From: Candidatus Gastranaerophilales bacterium
GTDB lineage: Bacteria; Cyanobacteriota; Vampirovibrionia; Gastranaerophilales; Gastranaerophilaceae
DNA length: 64,000 nucleotides
Assembly (NCBI GenBank): GCA_944325665.1
Contig: CALVAY010000009.1
Location: 1-64,000, forward strand
Reading direction: 5' to 3'
A program made the translations under genes and the position numbers. Within the stretch, counting starts at the first letter, position 1, and each line of letters begins with the position of its first letter. The notes below the pieces were generated by a model, which saw nothing but the letters and a program-made list of their open reading frames with translations, was not told where the DNA came from and did no database searches. Shown here in pieces: positions 37,960 to 46,876 of this stretch.

Positions 37960-38886
37960 ATGAAAGCTATATATAAAATAATCGTAATCTTTTTTACTGT
38001 ATGCATTTTTTCTTCTTTAGCCTGTTATTCGCAAAATGCAAGCAGCTACTATGATGCAGGCTACAAGGCATTTAAAAACAATGATTACAAAAGTGCGATT
38101 TATAATTTTGAAAAAGTTTTACAGATAAATGAAAATGTCTATGATGCATATTGCTTTTTAGGCATGAGCTACGGGCTTAATAATGACGTCAGAAAATCTG
38201 AAGAAATTTTAATTAAAGCCATAAAAAAATTCCCTGACAAGTGGAATGCATATACTTTTTTAGGCGACATAAAAAGAGCACAACACCTTACAAGCAGTGC
38301 AATAGACTACTATGAAAAAGCCATGAGCTTACCTTCTATGGCAGAGAATGAAAGGAAATACTTCGCCAAATTAATACAGGAAGTAATTAAAGAACAAAAA
38401 GCATATGAAGGTATAAATGCATCTGCAATTTCAAAAAATATAACGCCCGATATTACCCTTGATCTCGACAAAAATATTTGGACTCTTGCGTACTTAAAAG
38501 GTAATCAGGGAAACTGGCTTATGGAATACGGGCTAAAGGGTGAAGATGTTATAAATTACAAATGGAGCAAACTGATTACAATAAACTTTTTTTCAAAAAA
38601 TAGATTCAACACTAATGTGCAATCACACTACACATCTTTTGTAGCCAAACTGAAAAACCAAGCAGACACTACAAATAGGGCTCTAAGCGTTAAAGAGATA
38701 AGAAAAACCGACAGCGAAATATATTTCGAATGGAGCATTATAGGCAGAAATGAATGCGAAATAGTCAGAATTTTTACAACCGACAAAGGGCTTTATTTTG
38801 CACATTATGCACAAAAAACGCAAAATTTTACACAAGAGCAAAGAGTGCAAGCGTTAAAAATTCTACAAAGCGTTAAACAAAAGTAA
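37960..38886 (+). CDS. Exported TPR protein
   Basis: A protein of 308 residues with an N-terminal signal (MKAIYKIIVIFF, then CIFSSLAC), which could be a Sec signal or a weak lipobox at SLAC. Four tetratricopeptide repeats span about residues 25-160, including SYYDAGYKAFKNNDYKSAIYN. A C-terminal domain of ~160 residues follows, with Trp/Tyr-rich beta strands (NWLMEYGLKGEDVINY, YFEWSIIGRNECEIVRIF). I do not recognise that domain. It probably acts in the periplasm as a binding scaffold. The start is set at 37960 because the promoter leaves no room for earlier codons. Confidence 0.82.
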   Translation: MKAIYKIIVIFFTVCIFSSLACYSQNASSYYDAGYKAFKNNDYKSAIYNFEKVLQINENVYDAYCFLGMSYGLNNDVRKSEEILIKAIKKFPDKWNAYTFLGDIKRAQHLTSSAIDYYEKAMSLPSMAENERKYFAKLIQEVIKEQKAYEGINASAISKNITPDITLDLDKNIWTLAYLKGNQGNWLMEYGLKGEDVINYKWSKLITINFFSKNRFNTNVQSHYTSFVAKLKNQADTTNRALSVKEIRKTDSEIYFEWSIIGRNECEIVRIFTTDKGLYFAHYAQKTQNFTQEQRVQALKILQSVKQK

Positions 38887-38896
38887 TCTTAGGGTA

Positions 38897-39190
38897 TTAT
38901 TTTTGCTTAACAATCTCAACTATCTTGACGCCATAGCAACCATCAAGTGCAACTATTGTGCCTTTTGCAACTAAAACCGAATCAACAAAAACATCAACAG
39001 GCTCACCCTCTTTGTTGTCTAAAGTTACAACAGAGCCTGCATCATATCTTAAAACATCGCTTAGAGGCACTTTTGTATGACCCATCTGAGCAGTAAGTTT
39101 TACCTCGACATTTGCAATTTTTGCCAAGTTCTCAAAGTTAAAATTAGGAAAAGAATTTTTTGACTCTTTTAAATTTTCACTCATGCTCAT
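38897..39190 (-). CDS. fliN: FliN-type flagellar motor switch protein (SpoA domain)
   Basis: A 97-residue protein consisting mainly of one SpoA/FliN domain (residues ~25-95). The family core is visible as VEVKLTAQMGHTKVPLSDVLRYDAGSVV followed by EPVDVFVDSVLVAKGTIV. FliN forms the cytoplasmic C-ring of the flagellum; type III secretion C-ring homologues are similar but no such genes are near. No fliM or fliG accompanies it, and the rod genes lie 20 kb away, so flagellar genes are scattered. Either Met1 (39190) or Met3 (39184) could be the start; AAGG precedes both. Confidence 0.88.
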   Translation of the reverse strand: MSMSENLKESKNSFPNFNFENLAKIANVEVKLTAQMGHTKVPLSDVLRYDAGSVVTLDNKEGEPVDVFVDSVLVAKGTIVALDGCYGVKIVEIVKQK

Positions 39191-39333
39191 ACCTTACCTT
39201 GTTTATATTCTACAACATTTTATTCGGCTTTGTCGAACATAAGCCTCTTATTTACATTTTTTAACGTAAATTTCGCAAAAATTTTTTTTCAGGAGTTTTT
39301 TATGCTTGTTGTTAGATATTATACGAGGAAAAT

Positions 39334-41715
39334 ATGATTAGGGTTGAACCGTACTCACTTAAAAGAAATGTAGCTTTTCGCTCAAACAATCAAGACAAAA
39401 AGATGTTGTCTGAAAAACAGGCTCAACAAGAAAGAAATATTGTAAATGCAGCAAATTCTCTTCTTTTATACAGTGCTACAATTAATGAAAAAACAAGACA
39501 GTTGCTTACAAGCTTAAATGAAATATCTCAAAAAGGTTATCCTTCTTCAGATTTAAGCGAGCTTGAATATGTAGCAATTGAAGCTGCAAAAAACCTTCCT
39601 GCTCCGGTGCACTTCCCAAATCACCCTCTAAGTATTTGGGGCGGCTTATATCTTGATCTTCAAGATAATCTAAAACTTCCCTCAACAACAAAGGGTATGA
39701 TTAACCGCGATATAGCAAGAGTTTTAAACGGTAACACAAAAATGAAACATGTGGTTAATCCGACTGTTTGGTCCGTAAGCTATGAATACACTAACCCTGT
39801 TGGCGGACAAACGGACATCGCAAGAGAACAGCCTGCCGCATTAAATAAAGCAGGGGTAAACACTCTTGCTATTTCACCTATGTTTAAAATGAGCGTTAAA
39901 GGAAAGCCTACAAACTACCTTGAAGAAGGAAAAGACGGCGAACTTTACTACATAACACCTTCTAACAGAACAAAAGTTCAAAAGGTTTATGAAGGTGAAT
40001 TAAAAACAGGAAATAAGACTGATACTCTAAGTGTTTACTATGGCGAATTCGGCCCGAATAAACAAAAAACTCTGTTTTTATACGATGATGATATGTTTGA
40101 TTTTGGGGACACTTCAAGTCCAATGGTTTATCAAGACTTGCAACACAGCCCCGAAAGAGTTCGTATGGCTCAATTTAACAACATGGTTTACGAGCTTTTA
40201 GCACAAGCAAAAGAAGGAAGAGTTAAACTTCCTGACGGCGAGGAAATTAAAGCGCCTGATAAAATGATTGCCCATGAAGCTTGGCAGTCAGCAGGTTTGC
40301 TGTGCAAAATGCGACTTTATTCAAGAGCAGAAGATTCAATTCATTCAAGAAGAAAGGCTACAACCGACTATTTAAGAGAGCTTGCGGACAATACAGCCGT
40401 TGTTGTTCATAACTTGGGAGACGGATACCAAGGACAAAGCTGGGATAAAGGCGTTATGGAAGGTTACTTTAATGTTCTATATAACGACTTTGCAAGGGAT
40501 ATGGTTGAAAACAGCTGCATAGTTGATGTCGGCAACAAAAAATTTAACCTGTTCGGCTCGCCTTCACAAAGAATAGGATTTTATGAAGACGTACTTAATC
40601 CGGCACACGGTGCGGCAACGCTTGCAACAAGCATTGGGCCCGTATCTGAAGGGTACAGAGACGAGCTTGTAAAAGACGGCATAGCTTCAAAATTAGATAC
40701 CATAATTAAAATAAAGGATGACAGAGGCTCTTTGGTTTCTTATCCAAACGGGGTTGATAAAGCACCTTTATGCGCAAGCGAAGATAACATCCAAAGGGTT
40801 AACCAAGATTTAGGCGAAAAGTTGGAAGAAATTTTCGGCAAAAAGACACTGGTTTCTCCATATTTAGAAAGTGCTGATACCGATGTTGACAATATAAGCC
40901 TTGCAAGCTTTATTCAGAAAAAAAGCCACAACAAAAAGTTATTCGCAGGACTTTTAAAAGATGCGGCAAGCAACAATACTCTTTCAACTCCTCTTATCCA
41001 CAATTCAAAAGCACCTAACTTTTACGAGGGTAATTTTGGTATAGATATTAGCGATATAACTTCAAATACTCCTATTTTCTCAATGGCTTCAAGGCTTGAT
41101 AGCCAAAAAGGCTTTGATACAATGATTGATGCCTACACGAAATTAGTTAAAAAGTATCCTCAAAAAGAGTTGCCCGTGCTTATAATTTCAGGCGGCGGAG
41201 ATAGCAGACTTGCGCAATACATAAAAGACAAAAAAGATGCACTGGGTGAATTAGGAAGAAGAATTTTATTCACACAAGAAAGAATTTCAAACTCAGGGCT
41301 TCTGCTTATGAATATGACAACAAGAAACTGTATGCCTTCTGACTTTGAACCGTATGGAATATCAGAATTAAAAGGAATGTATGCAGGCTCTCACGTTATA
41401 GCAACAGAAGTAGGCGGTATGAAATCTCAAGGTGAAATTTCAAGAAAAATCTATTCTCTGGATGACTTTGGACCTCAAAAAGCAAATGCAACAACGGTTA
41501 AAGACTATGAGTTTATGTGTCTTGCACCGGATTATAAAAAAGACGAAGTAAGAGACAGAAACTCATCAAGGCTAATGGAAGCACTTGAGAAAGATTTGCA
41601 ACTGAGCAAAAGCGAATCTTACACAATGGACTTAAATGCACTTAAGACAGACGTAAGCTGGTCAAGAGGCGCAATACAAAATTATCTGGATCAAATGAAT
41701 ATAGAAGTAAGATAA
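39334..41715 (+). CDS. Starch/glycogen synthase-like glycosyltransferase with N-terminal FRS signature
   Basis: This 793-residue GT5/GT4-type enzyme is much longer than the ~480 residues of GlgA. The N-terminal catalytic half has EYTNPVGGQTDIAREQPAAL, the equivalent of the KxGGLADV loop. The C-terminal GT-B domain has FSMASRLDSQKGFD, FTQERI, and the acceptor/donor motif MPSDFEPYGISELKGM. Between them lie extra segments (~residues 180-560) not found in GlgA. It may elongate glucan or another polysaccharide from a nucleotide sugar. The first ~18 residues end VAFRSNN, resembling the F-K-G signature of two other proteins here. GAGG lies before the ATG, and TATTAT upstream gives a short leader. 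Confidence 0.87.
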   Translation: MIRVEPYSLKRNVAFRSNNQDKKMLSEKQAQQERNIVNAANSLLLYSATINEKTRQLLTSLNEISQKGYPSSDLSELEYVAIEAAKNLPAPVHFPNHPLSIWGGLYLDLQDNLKLPSTTKGMINRDIARVLNGNTKMKHVVNPTVWSVSYEYTNPVGGQTDIAREQPAALNKAGVNTLAISPMFKMSVKGKPTNYLEEGKDGELYYITPSNRTKVQKVYEGELKTGNKTDTLSVYYGEFGPNKQKTLFLYDDDMFDFGDTSSPMVYQDLQHSPERVRMAQFNNMVYELLAQAKEGRVKLPDGEEIKAPDKMIAHEAWQSAGLLCKMRLYSRAEDSIHSRRKATTDYLRELADNTAVVVHNLGDGYQGQSWDKGVMEGYFNVLYNDFARDMVENSCIVDVGNKKFNLFGSPSQRIGFYEDVLNPAHGAATLATSIGPVSEGYRDELVKDGIASKLDTIIKIKDDRGSLVSYPNGVDKAPLCASEDNIQRVNQDLGEKLEEIFGKKTLVSPYLESADTDVDNISLASFIQKKSHNKKLFAGLLKDAASNNTLSTPLIHNSKAPNFYEGNFGIDISDITSNTPIFSMASRLDSQKGFDTMIDAYTKLVKKYPQKELPVLIISGGGDSRLAQYIKDKKDALGELGRRILFTQERISNSGLLLMNMTTRNCMPSDFEPYGISELKGMYAGSHVIATEVGGMKSQGEISRKIYSLDDFGPQKANATTVKDYEFMCLAPDYKKDEVRDRNSSRLMEALEKDLQLSKSESYTMDLNALKTDVSWSRGAIQNYLDQMNIEVR

Positions 41716-41716
41716 C

Positions 41717-41744
41717 AAAAAAGCCCTTTTAAAAGGGCTTTTTT
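41717..41744. terminator. Bidirectional terminator
   Basis: AAAAAAGCCCTTTT pairs perfectly with AAAAGGGCTTTTTT. It lies between the stops of the synthase (+) and a small minus-strand gene, with T runs on both strands, so it can end both transcripts. Confidence 0.92.
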
Positions 41745-41746
41745 AA

Positions 41747-41956
41747 TTATTTCAAAACACGTCTGGCGTCCGCACAAGGTATTGCCGTTGTCCAGATAAC
41801 AAAATCATTGAGAGGGGTCATGTATCTTCTTATAAACTCTTTATTTTTAATGGGTTCTAAGCAAATGGTCGAGGGCAAAGCCTCTTTTAAATACTCAACC
41901 AGCTCTCGTTGTTCTTCCGTTTTGGAATAATCATCGAGTACTTTTACTATATTCAT
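41747..41956 (-). CDS. Small hypothetical protein (69 aa)
   Basis: I do not recognise this 69-residue protein. It has an amphipathic N-terminal helix (IVKVLDDYSKTEEQRELVEYLKE) and a second half with Arg/Tyr, Trp and two cysteines (FIRRYMTPLNDFVIW, then AIPCADARR). It is soluble and mixed in charge. The stop is immediately next to a bidirectional terminator, which supports a real gene. TAAACT lies nine bases before the ATG and no Shine-Dalgarno sequence is visible. Confidence 0.6.
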   Translation of the reverse strand: MNIVKVLDDYSKTEEQRELVEYLKEALPSTICLEPIKNKEFIRRYMTPLNDFVIWTTAIPCADARRVLK

Positions 41957-42048
41957 AACACTTTGAGTTTAAACCTTTTTAAGGCTAAACTCATCATGTT
42001 TAGAGGAAAATTTTACAGTTCTTTATAAAAAATTACAAAAGTATAAAA

Positions 42049-42420
42049 TTAGTTAACAAATGCAAGAACTGTGGCAGTAGCATAATTTTTAGTGTGCGAC
42101 AGTGATAACTTAAAAGAGATGTTATCCCCTCTTTTTTCTTTGACTATAAAAACCTCAGGCACGCCTTTTTCATTATTTAAAACTTCAAAATCACGGCAAA
42201 AATAACCGCTAATTCCAAGTGAGTGCAGCGCCTTAACGCAAGCCTCTTTTGCACAATACCTTGCGGCAAGGTGTGCGGCAAAATTTTTATCTTTGTACGA
42301 ATATTCTATTTCTGCTTTTGTAAAAATCTTTTTTACAAAAGGGTCGTTTTTGTCCGTAAATTTTTCAAATCTTTGGACTTCTTCCAAATCGACCCCAATT
42401 GAAATATTTTCAAATTTCAT
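42049..42420 (-). CDS. acpS: Holo-[acyl-carrier-protein] synthase
   Basis: This 123-residue enzyme transfers 4'-phosphopantetheine from CoA to acyl carrier protein. The metal ligand Asp11 lies in GVDLEEVQRF and the second motif is ARYCAKEACVKAL with its conserved Glu and Lys. The C-terminal LSLSHTKNYATATVLAF is the family ending. The gene lies nine bases after the isocitrate-type dehydrogenase on the same strand and is probably the last of a three-gene operon. Confidence 0.95.
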   Translation of the reverse strand: MKFENISIGVDLEEVQRFEKFTDKNDPFVKKIFTKAEIEYSYKDKNFAAHLAARYCAKEACVKALHSLGISGYFCRDFEVLNNEKGVPEVFIVKEKRGDNISFKLSLSHTKNYATATVLAFVN

Positions 42421-42429
42421 AAGAAATTT

Positions 42430-43434
42430 TTATCCTAAATTTTTAATAATTTCATCCCTAAACTCGGTAGTTTTTGCACAACCACCCAAGTCAGGAGTTA
42501 AAACCTTGCCTTCGCTTAATACTTTAAATAAGGCAGCTTCGATATTTTTTGCAATTTTAAACTCGCCTAAATATTTAACCATTTCAATTGCGCTCATCAA
42601 AAGTGCCGTCGGGTTTGCTATGTTTTTACCTTTAATATCAGGGGCGCTGCCGTGCACAGGTTCAAAAACCGCACAATCAAGCCCGATGTTTGCTCCTTGA
42701 GCTACGCCTAAACCGCCTATTAAGCCTGCGCAAAGGTCAGAAACAATATCTCCATAAAGGTTAGGTAAAACTAAAACATCAAACTGCGAGGGGTTTTGCA
42801 CAAGCTGCATACAAAGGTTATCTACAAGAATTTCTCTTGGAGTAATATCGGGGTATTCTTTTGCAACCTCTCTAAAGCATTCTAAAAATAACCCGTCAGA
42901 TAGTTTACAGATATTAGCTTTAGTAACCGCGCAAACTTCGCTTCTGTTATTTTTAACGGCATAATCAAATGCCCATTTGCATATTCTTGTTGAGCCTTGA
43001 CGGGTGATTAGCTTTATACCCTCAACTCTGTCATCATTAATTTTATTTTCTATACCTGCGTATAAATCTTCCGTATTTTCCCTGACTACGACTAAATCAA
43101 CATCATTGAAGGGTGTTTTAATACCGGGGAGATTTTTAGACGGTCTTAAGTTTGCAAACAAATCAAGCTCGCGTCTTAATTGCACGTTTACAGAGCGAAA
43201 ACCCTTGCCGATAGGGGTTGTAACGGGTGCTTTAAGAGCAACTTTATTTTTTCTTATTGATTCAAGCACGCGCTCAGGCAGAGGAACTCCCTCTTTTTGA
43301 GCAACATCGGCACCGGCTGTTTGCAAATCCCAGTTAATTTTTAAACCAGCTGCGTCTAAAATCTTTACAACCGCATCGGATATTTCAGGGCCAATGCCGT
43401 CCCCGTTGATTAAAGTTACATTATACAAGGTCAA
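42430..43434 (-). CDS. NAD-type isocitrate/homoisocitrate dehydrogenase family enzyme
   Basis: A 334-residue beta-decarboxylating dehydrogenase. LINGDGIGPEI opens the Rossmann-like fold. RSVNVQLRRELDLFANLRP and VVRENTEDLYAGIE are the isocitrate/homoisocitrate-type substrate loop; isopropylmalate dehydrogenases have VRELTGG here instead. Metal ligands lie in the YGDIVSDLCAGLIGGLG segment, and EPVHGSAPDIKGKNIANP is the cofactor loop. It most likely oxidises isocitrate to 2-oxoglutarate with NAD+. The start overlaps the preceding aconitase-type small subunit by 14 bases. Together they suggest an isocitrate-forming and isocitrate-oxidising pair feeding glutamate synthesis, although the large subunit gene is not present. 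Confidence 0.9.
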   Translation of the reverse strand: MTLYNVTLINGDGIGPEISDAVVKILDAAGLKINWDLQTAGADVAQKEGVPLPERVLESIRKNKVALKAPVTTPIGKGFRSVNVQLRRELDLFANLRPSKNLPGIKTPFNDVDLVVVRENTEDLYAGIENKINDDRVEGIKLITRQGSTRICKWAFDYAVKNNRSEVCAVTKANICKLSDGLFLECFREVAKEYPDITPREILVDNLCMQLVQNPSQFDVLVLPNLYGDIVSDLCAGLIGGLGVAQGANIGLDCAVFEPVHGSAPDIKGKNIANPTALLMSAIEMVKYLGEFKIAKNIEAALFKVLSEGKVLTPDLGGCAKTTEFRDEIIKNLG

Positions 43435-43933
43435 AATCTCCGTGTTTCTTTAAGTGCTCAATTAATCCGCCGTCGTTTAAAAGTTTAATCATAACATCGG
43501 GCAGAGGAGTAATTTTAAGCGTTTCGCCTTTTGTAAGGTTCTTTAGTACGCCGCCTTTTGCATCAAGCTCAAGCTCATCGCCCGCATCGATGTTATCTGT
43601 ATTACATTCAATAGCCAAAAGACCAATGTTAATTGCGTTTCTGTAAAATATTCTTGCAAAACTTTTTGCAATAACAGCGCCTACGCCTGCGATTTTAATA
43701 ATCTGCGGAGCATGCTCACGAGATGAACCTAAACCGAAGTTATTTCCCGCAACAACAAAATCACCTTTTTGCATTTTTGAGGCAAACTCAGGGTCAGCAT
43801 CCTCTAATACATGCTTTGAAAACTCTTCTAAATTGCTTCTTAAGTGAAAAAGTCTGCCGGGTGCAATGTGGTCTGTTGAGATGTTATCTCCAAACTTGAA
43901 TGCACGTCCTTTTTTAATTTCCCCTATATTCAT
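43421..43933 (-). CDS. Aconitase/isopropylmalate dehydratase small (swivel) subunit
   Basis: A 170-residue small subunit of the LeuD/aconitase swivel family (archaeal-type length, ~160-170). The motifs GDNISTDHIAPGR and FGLGSSREHAPQ carry the substrate-binding residues. The partner large subunit with the [4Fe-4S] cluster is not in the window, since the upstream neighbour is the divergent tyrA. LeuD and homoaconitase small subunits cannot be separated by eye. Coupling to an isocitrate-type dehydrogenase argues for aconitase. GAGG lies six bases before the ATG. Confidence 0.85.
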   Translation of the reverse strand: MNIGEIKKGRAFKFGDNISTDHIAPGRLFHLRSNLEEFSKHVLEDADPEFASKMQKGDFVVAGNNFGLGSSREHAPQIIKIAGVGAVIAKSFARIFYRNAINIGLLAIECNTDNIDAGDELELDAKGGVLKNLTKGETLKITPLPDVMIKLLNDGGLIEHLKKHGDFDLV

Positions 43934-44001
43934 TTGAACCTCACTTGTAAAATTTTTTGTATTTTCTTAGATAATTATAATACAAAAATCGAAAATTATA
44001 C

Positions 44002-44007
44002 TATAAT
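44002..44007 (+). promoter_or_regulatory. -10 box of tyrA, leaderless geometry
   Basis: TATAAT followed by GTTACT and ATG at 44014. No good -35 and no Shine-Dalgarno sequence. Confidence 0.7.
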
Positions 44008-44013
44008 GTTACT

Positions 44014-44817
44014 ATGTTAAGAATTGCGGTTATAGGTTTAGGGTTGATAGGCGGTTCAATTTTAAAATCGCTCAGCGAAAGCGATTGGGAAGTTGTCGCT
44101 ATTTCAAAATCGAGTTACGACAAGGCAAAAAGCTATGCAACTTTAGCTTCGGATATTTTAGAGGACGCTTGCGGCTCGGACGTTGTATTTGTATGCTCCA
44201 AGATGAGCGAAACAAAAAATATTTTAAAAAGACTTGAAAACATAGTTTCGCCAAACTGTATAGTGTGCGATGTATGCTCGCTTAAAGGTTTTTTAGAGGG
44301 CGGTTATAAATTTAACTACATTGGAACACACCCCATGGCAGGAACAGAAAATTCAGGCTTTGACAGCTCGTTCGGAACTCTTTTTGAAGGTGCAAAATGG
44401 GTTATTACAAAGCATAATTCAATTTTAGAAGAGATAATAAAATTTATGGGCGCAACCCCTGTTGTTGTTGAACCCAAAATCCACGATGAAGCAGTAGCGC
44501 AAATTTCACACTTGCCTATGCTTATTTCTTTTGCTCTTTTTAATTCCGTAAAAACAGATGAAGCAAAACTTCTTGCCTCATCAGGCTTTAGGGACACAAC
44601 GCGCCTTGCCCTCACAAACGAGGACTTGGCTGCTGATATGTTAAAGTTAAACAAAAAAAATATTGAAAAAAGTATAAATTTATTCATAGAGCAGCTTAAT
44701 TACTTGAAAAACCTAAAAGATGATGAGAGAATAGAGGTGCTTAAAAATATCAGCGAGCAAAGAGCTAAGCTTTATGACAAAAAGGGTAAAAACAAGTTTA
44801 ATTCTGACAAAGATTAA
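44014..44817 (+). CDS. tyrA: Prephenate dehydrogenase
   Basis: A 267-residue NAD(P)-dependent enzyme of tyrosine synthesis. The N-terminal Rossmann motif is IGLGLIGGSILKSL. CDVCSLKG and GTHPMAGTENSGFDSS are the signatures of the prephenate/arogenate dehydrogenase family, and the His of THPMAG helps substrate binding. The C-terminal helical dimer domain contains QISHLPMLISFALF. There is no ACT domain and no fused chorismate mutase. The gene overlaps lptG by 44 bases in a different frame. Confidence 0.94.
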   Translation: MLRIAVIGLGLIGGSILKSLSESDWEVVAISKSSYDKAKSYATLASDILEDACGSDVVFVCSKMSETKNILKRLENIVSPNCIVCDVCSLKGFLEGGYKFNYIGTHPMAGTENSGFDSSFGTLFEGAKWVITKHNSILEEIIKFMGATPVVVEPKIHDEAVAQISHLPMLISFALFNSVKTDEAKLLASSGFRDTTRLALTNEDLAADMLKLNKKNIEKSINLFIEQLNYLKNLKDDERIEVLKNISEQRAKLYDKKGKNKFNSDKD

Positions 44818-45949
44818 AAATTATATTTACAAGAAATACAAAGAAACTTCTTTGTTGGACAAATACATTCTAAAACAGCTTATTGAAGTTTTTTTAATGG
44901 GTGTAATTATTTTCACCTCAATTATCTTTGCCTCTGAAACTTTTACTCAGTTAATTAAGCAAATTACACTGTACGGTATTCCTTTTAACATTGCCTTTAT
45001 GATGGTAATTTTAAACTTGCCTCAAGTTTTTGTTATGACAATACCTATCTCAACCCTTTTTGCAACGGTTATGACAATAAACAAATTAAGTCTTAACTCG
45101 GAAATAACAGTCTTAAAGGCTTGTGGTATAAGCATTTCAAGAATTTCAAAACCGATTTTTGTCTTTGCAATTGTAATGACTTTTGTAAGCTTTTTTATAA
45201 ACGAATTTATCGTCCCTTCAACAAGTATGATGTCAAAACACTTGGCAATATACTCTCTTCAAAAAAAACACGTGCCTGAAGGCAGGATGAATTTCACAAT
45301 GAAAGACGCAAACAAAGAAGGCGTTCTTAAAAGGCTAATTTATATCGAAGAGTGCAAAAATAAAACTTTAAACAACATAACGCTTTTAGATTTGTCCGAT
45401 AAAGACGCAATTCAGATAGTACAAGCAAAAGCGGGAAGCACGGGAGCTTTAGGCTGGATATTTAACGGCGGAGTAATTTATACAATATCAAGAAGCGGAA
45501 AAATCTTTAACACGAGCCTTTTTGACAACTCAACCGTAAGCTTCGGCATTGAAAATGCAGACGGACTTGTAAAAGAAAGCGCAAGCCAGTATAACTTTTT
45601 TAAGCTGTTAAAATACATAAACAAAAACAAAATTGACAAAGAATTCGTTGAAAAATTAAAAATTAAATATCAAGTTGACCTCTATGACAAACTGGCACTG
45701 CCTGTTACCACAATGGCGCTGACGCTTGTCGGAATACCGCTTGCAATAACACCGCCAAGGGTTCGCTACAACAGAGGCTTTTTGTTCAGCGTTCTTATAA
45801 TTTTTGTATATTACCTAATTCGGGCTTTCTCGCTTAATTTGGGCGAAACAAAGACCGTATCACCATTTTTAGCAGCTTGGCTGCCTGTAATTGTGATATT
45901 CTTTATAGGCTCGATTTTGTATTACAGGAAAGCCTATACAATTAACTAA
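44774..45949 (+). CDS. LptF/LptG family lipopolysaccharide export permease
   Basis: A 391-residue YjgP/YjgQ-family protein (PF03739). About three membrane helices occur near residues 30-135, a periplasmic beta-rich domain spans ~140-300, and three further helices end at ~385. LDKYILKQLIEVFLMGV and FINEFIVPSTS are family hallmarks. With LptB it would extract LPS from the inner membrane, so it is strong evidence for an outer membrane. LptF and LptG cannot be separated without the partner. The start is uncertain: ATG 44774 lies inside tyrA and has no clear Shine-Dalgarno sequence. The stop shares CTAA with the convergent gene. Confidence 0.9.
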   Translation: MTKRVKTSLILTKIKNYIYKKYKETSLLDKYILKQLIEVFLMGVIIFTSIIFASETFTQLIKQITLYGIPFNIAFMMVILNLPQVFVMTIPISTLFATVMTINKLSLNSEITVLKACGISISRISKPIFVFAIVMTFVSFFINEFIVPSTSMMSKHLAIYSLQKKHVPEGRMNFTMKDANKEGVLKRLIYIEECKNKTLNNITLLDLSDKDAIQIVQAKAGSTGALGWIFNGGVIYTISRSGKIFNTSLFDNSTVSFGIENADGLVKESASQYNFFKLLKYINKNKIDKEFVEKLKIKYQVDLYDKLALPVTTMALTLVGIPLAITPPRVRYNRGFLFSVLIIFVYYLIRAFSLNLGETKTVSPFLAAWLPVIVIFFIGSILYYRKAYTIN

Positions 45950-46842
45950 AGGGCGATTTTTGACAATACGTCGGGAAACTCGTCTATCAGTACTTGGGCA
46001 AATACCGCAGGGTCGATTTGTGTTATTACAACCTGCATTAAATCAGGCGGCAACTCTTCTATCATAGGAATTAAAAATTCAGGGTCTAAAACCTCCATGC
46101 ACTTTAGAATATCGTGTTTTTCCATTGTGCGCATAGGTTTTGTTATATCTTCAGGATTAATTTCACCAATTAACTGTGGCTGTTCCTTGCACAAGGTAAG
46201 CAAAAGACCGATTTTGTCTTTTCTTTGCATTCTTTGAAGCATTTTTGTGAAGTCATCATCTTTCATTGACTCCATAAATTTTAGCTGTTCTTCTTGGGTT
46301 TTTTCTTTCATTTGAACACCGAACTGCTCAACAAGAATTCTCTCAAGCTCGCTTGGGTCAAGAGATTCAAAATATTTCATAACATCTTTTCGCTCAACCT
46401 TTTCATTTTCAAGAAGCTTGTTCATTTCTTGAGTAGGCATAAGCTCGAAAATATCTTTCATTGTAAATCGTTGCAATACAACTGCCATAAGCTCTTCTGT
46501 CGGAAGCTTATTTAACATTTCAATGATTTTATCAACACGAAAATATCTCATACCCCATAAAAGATCATCTTGTTCAAGGTATGGCAGCAACTTTACAAGG
46601 TCATTTTCAGATAAATTCTTTATAATTAAAAACCTGTTTTGCGGGTCAGCCAACTGCAATATTTTTGCAAGTTTGACAGGATTCTGCATTGCGGAAGAAA
46701 TTAAAGCGGCATAGTCATTACCTTCTTTAAGTTCTAGCTCCATTATCTCATCAATGCTTTTTGAAGCATACTGATTAAGCCTTTGAGTTGAAATCTCAAA
46801 GTACTGCGTTAAATAATTCAAATCCAAGTTGAGTTGAATCAC
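45946..46842 (-). CDS. MgtE-N/FliG-like helical repeat protein
   Basis: This protein of about 298 residues is built of repeated helical segments: LLPYLEQDDLLWGMRYF, EMLNKLPTEELMAVVL and YFESLDPSELERILV. They resemble the superhelical MgtE intracellular N domain and the related FliG N/middle domains. There is no membrane segment, CBS domain or Mg2+ channel, so it is not a transporter. A role in the flagellar switch is possible given fliN elsewhere but is not shown. The start is ambiguous: GTG 46842 has GGGG at six bases and GTG 46875 would add 11 residues. The stop shares bases with lptG. Confidence 0.75.
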   Translation of the reverse strand: MIQLNLDLNYLTQYFEISTQRLNQYASKSIDEIMELELKEGNDYAALISSAMQNPVKLAKILQLADPQNRFLIIKNLSENDLVKLLPYLEQDDLLWGMRYFRVDKIIEMLNKLPTEELMAVVLQRFTMKDIFELMPTQEMNKLLENEKVERKDVMKYFESLDPSELERILVEQFGVQMKEKTQEEQLKFMESMKDDDFTKMLQRMQRKDKIGLLLTLCKEQPQLIGEINPEDITKPMRTMEKHDILKCMEVLDPEFLIPMIEELPPDLMQVVITQIDPAVFAQVLIDEFPDVLSKIAL

Positions 46843-46876
46843 GACGAACCCCGTATTTATGAAATATTTGCCCACA

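Noticed and set aside
42430-43434. 3-isopropylmalate dehydrogenase (leuB)
   Set aside because: The substrate loop reads ENTEDLYAGIE, the isocitrate/homoisocitrate type, not the isopropylmalate type.
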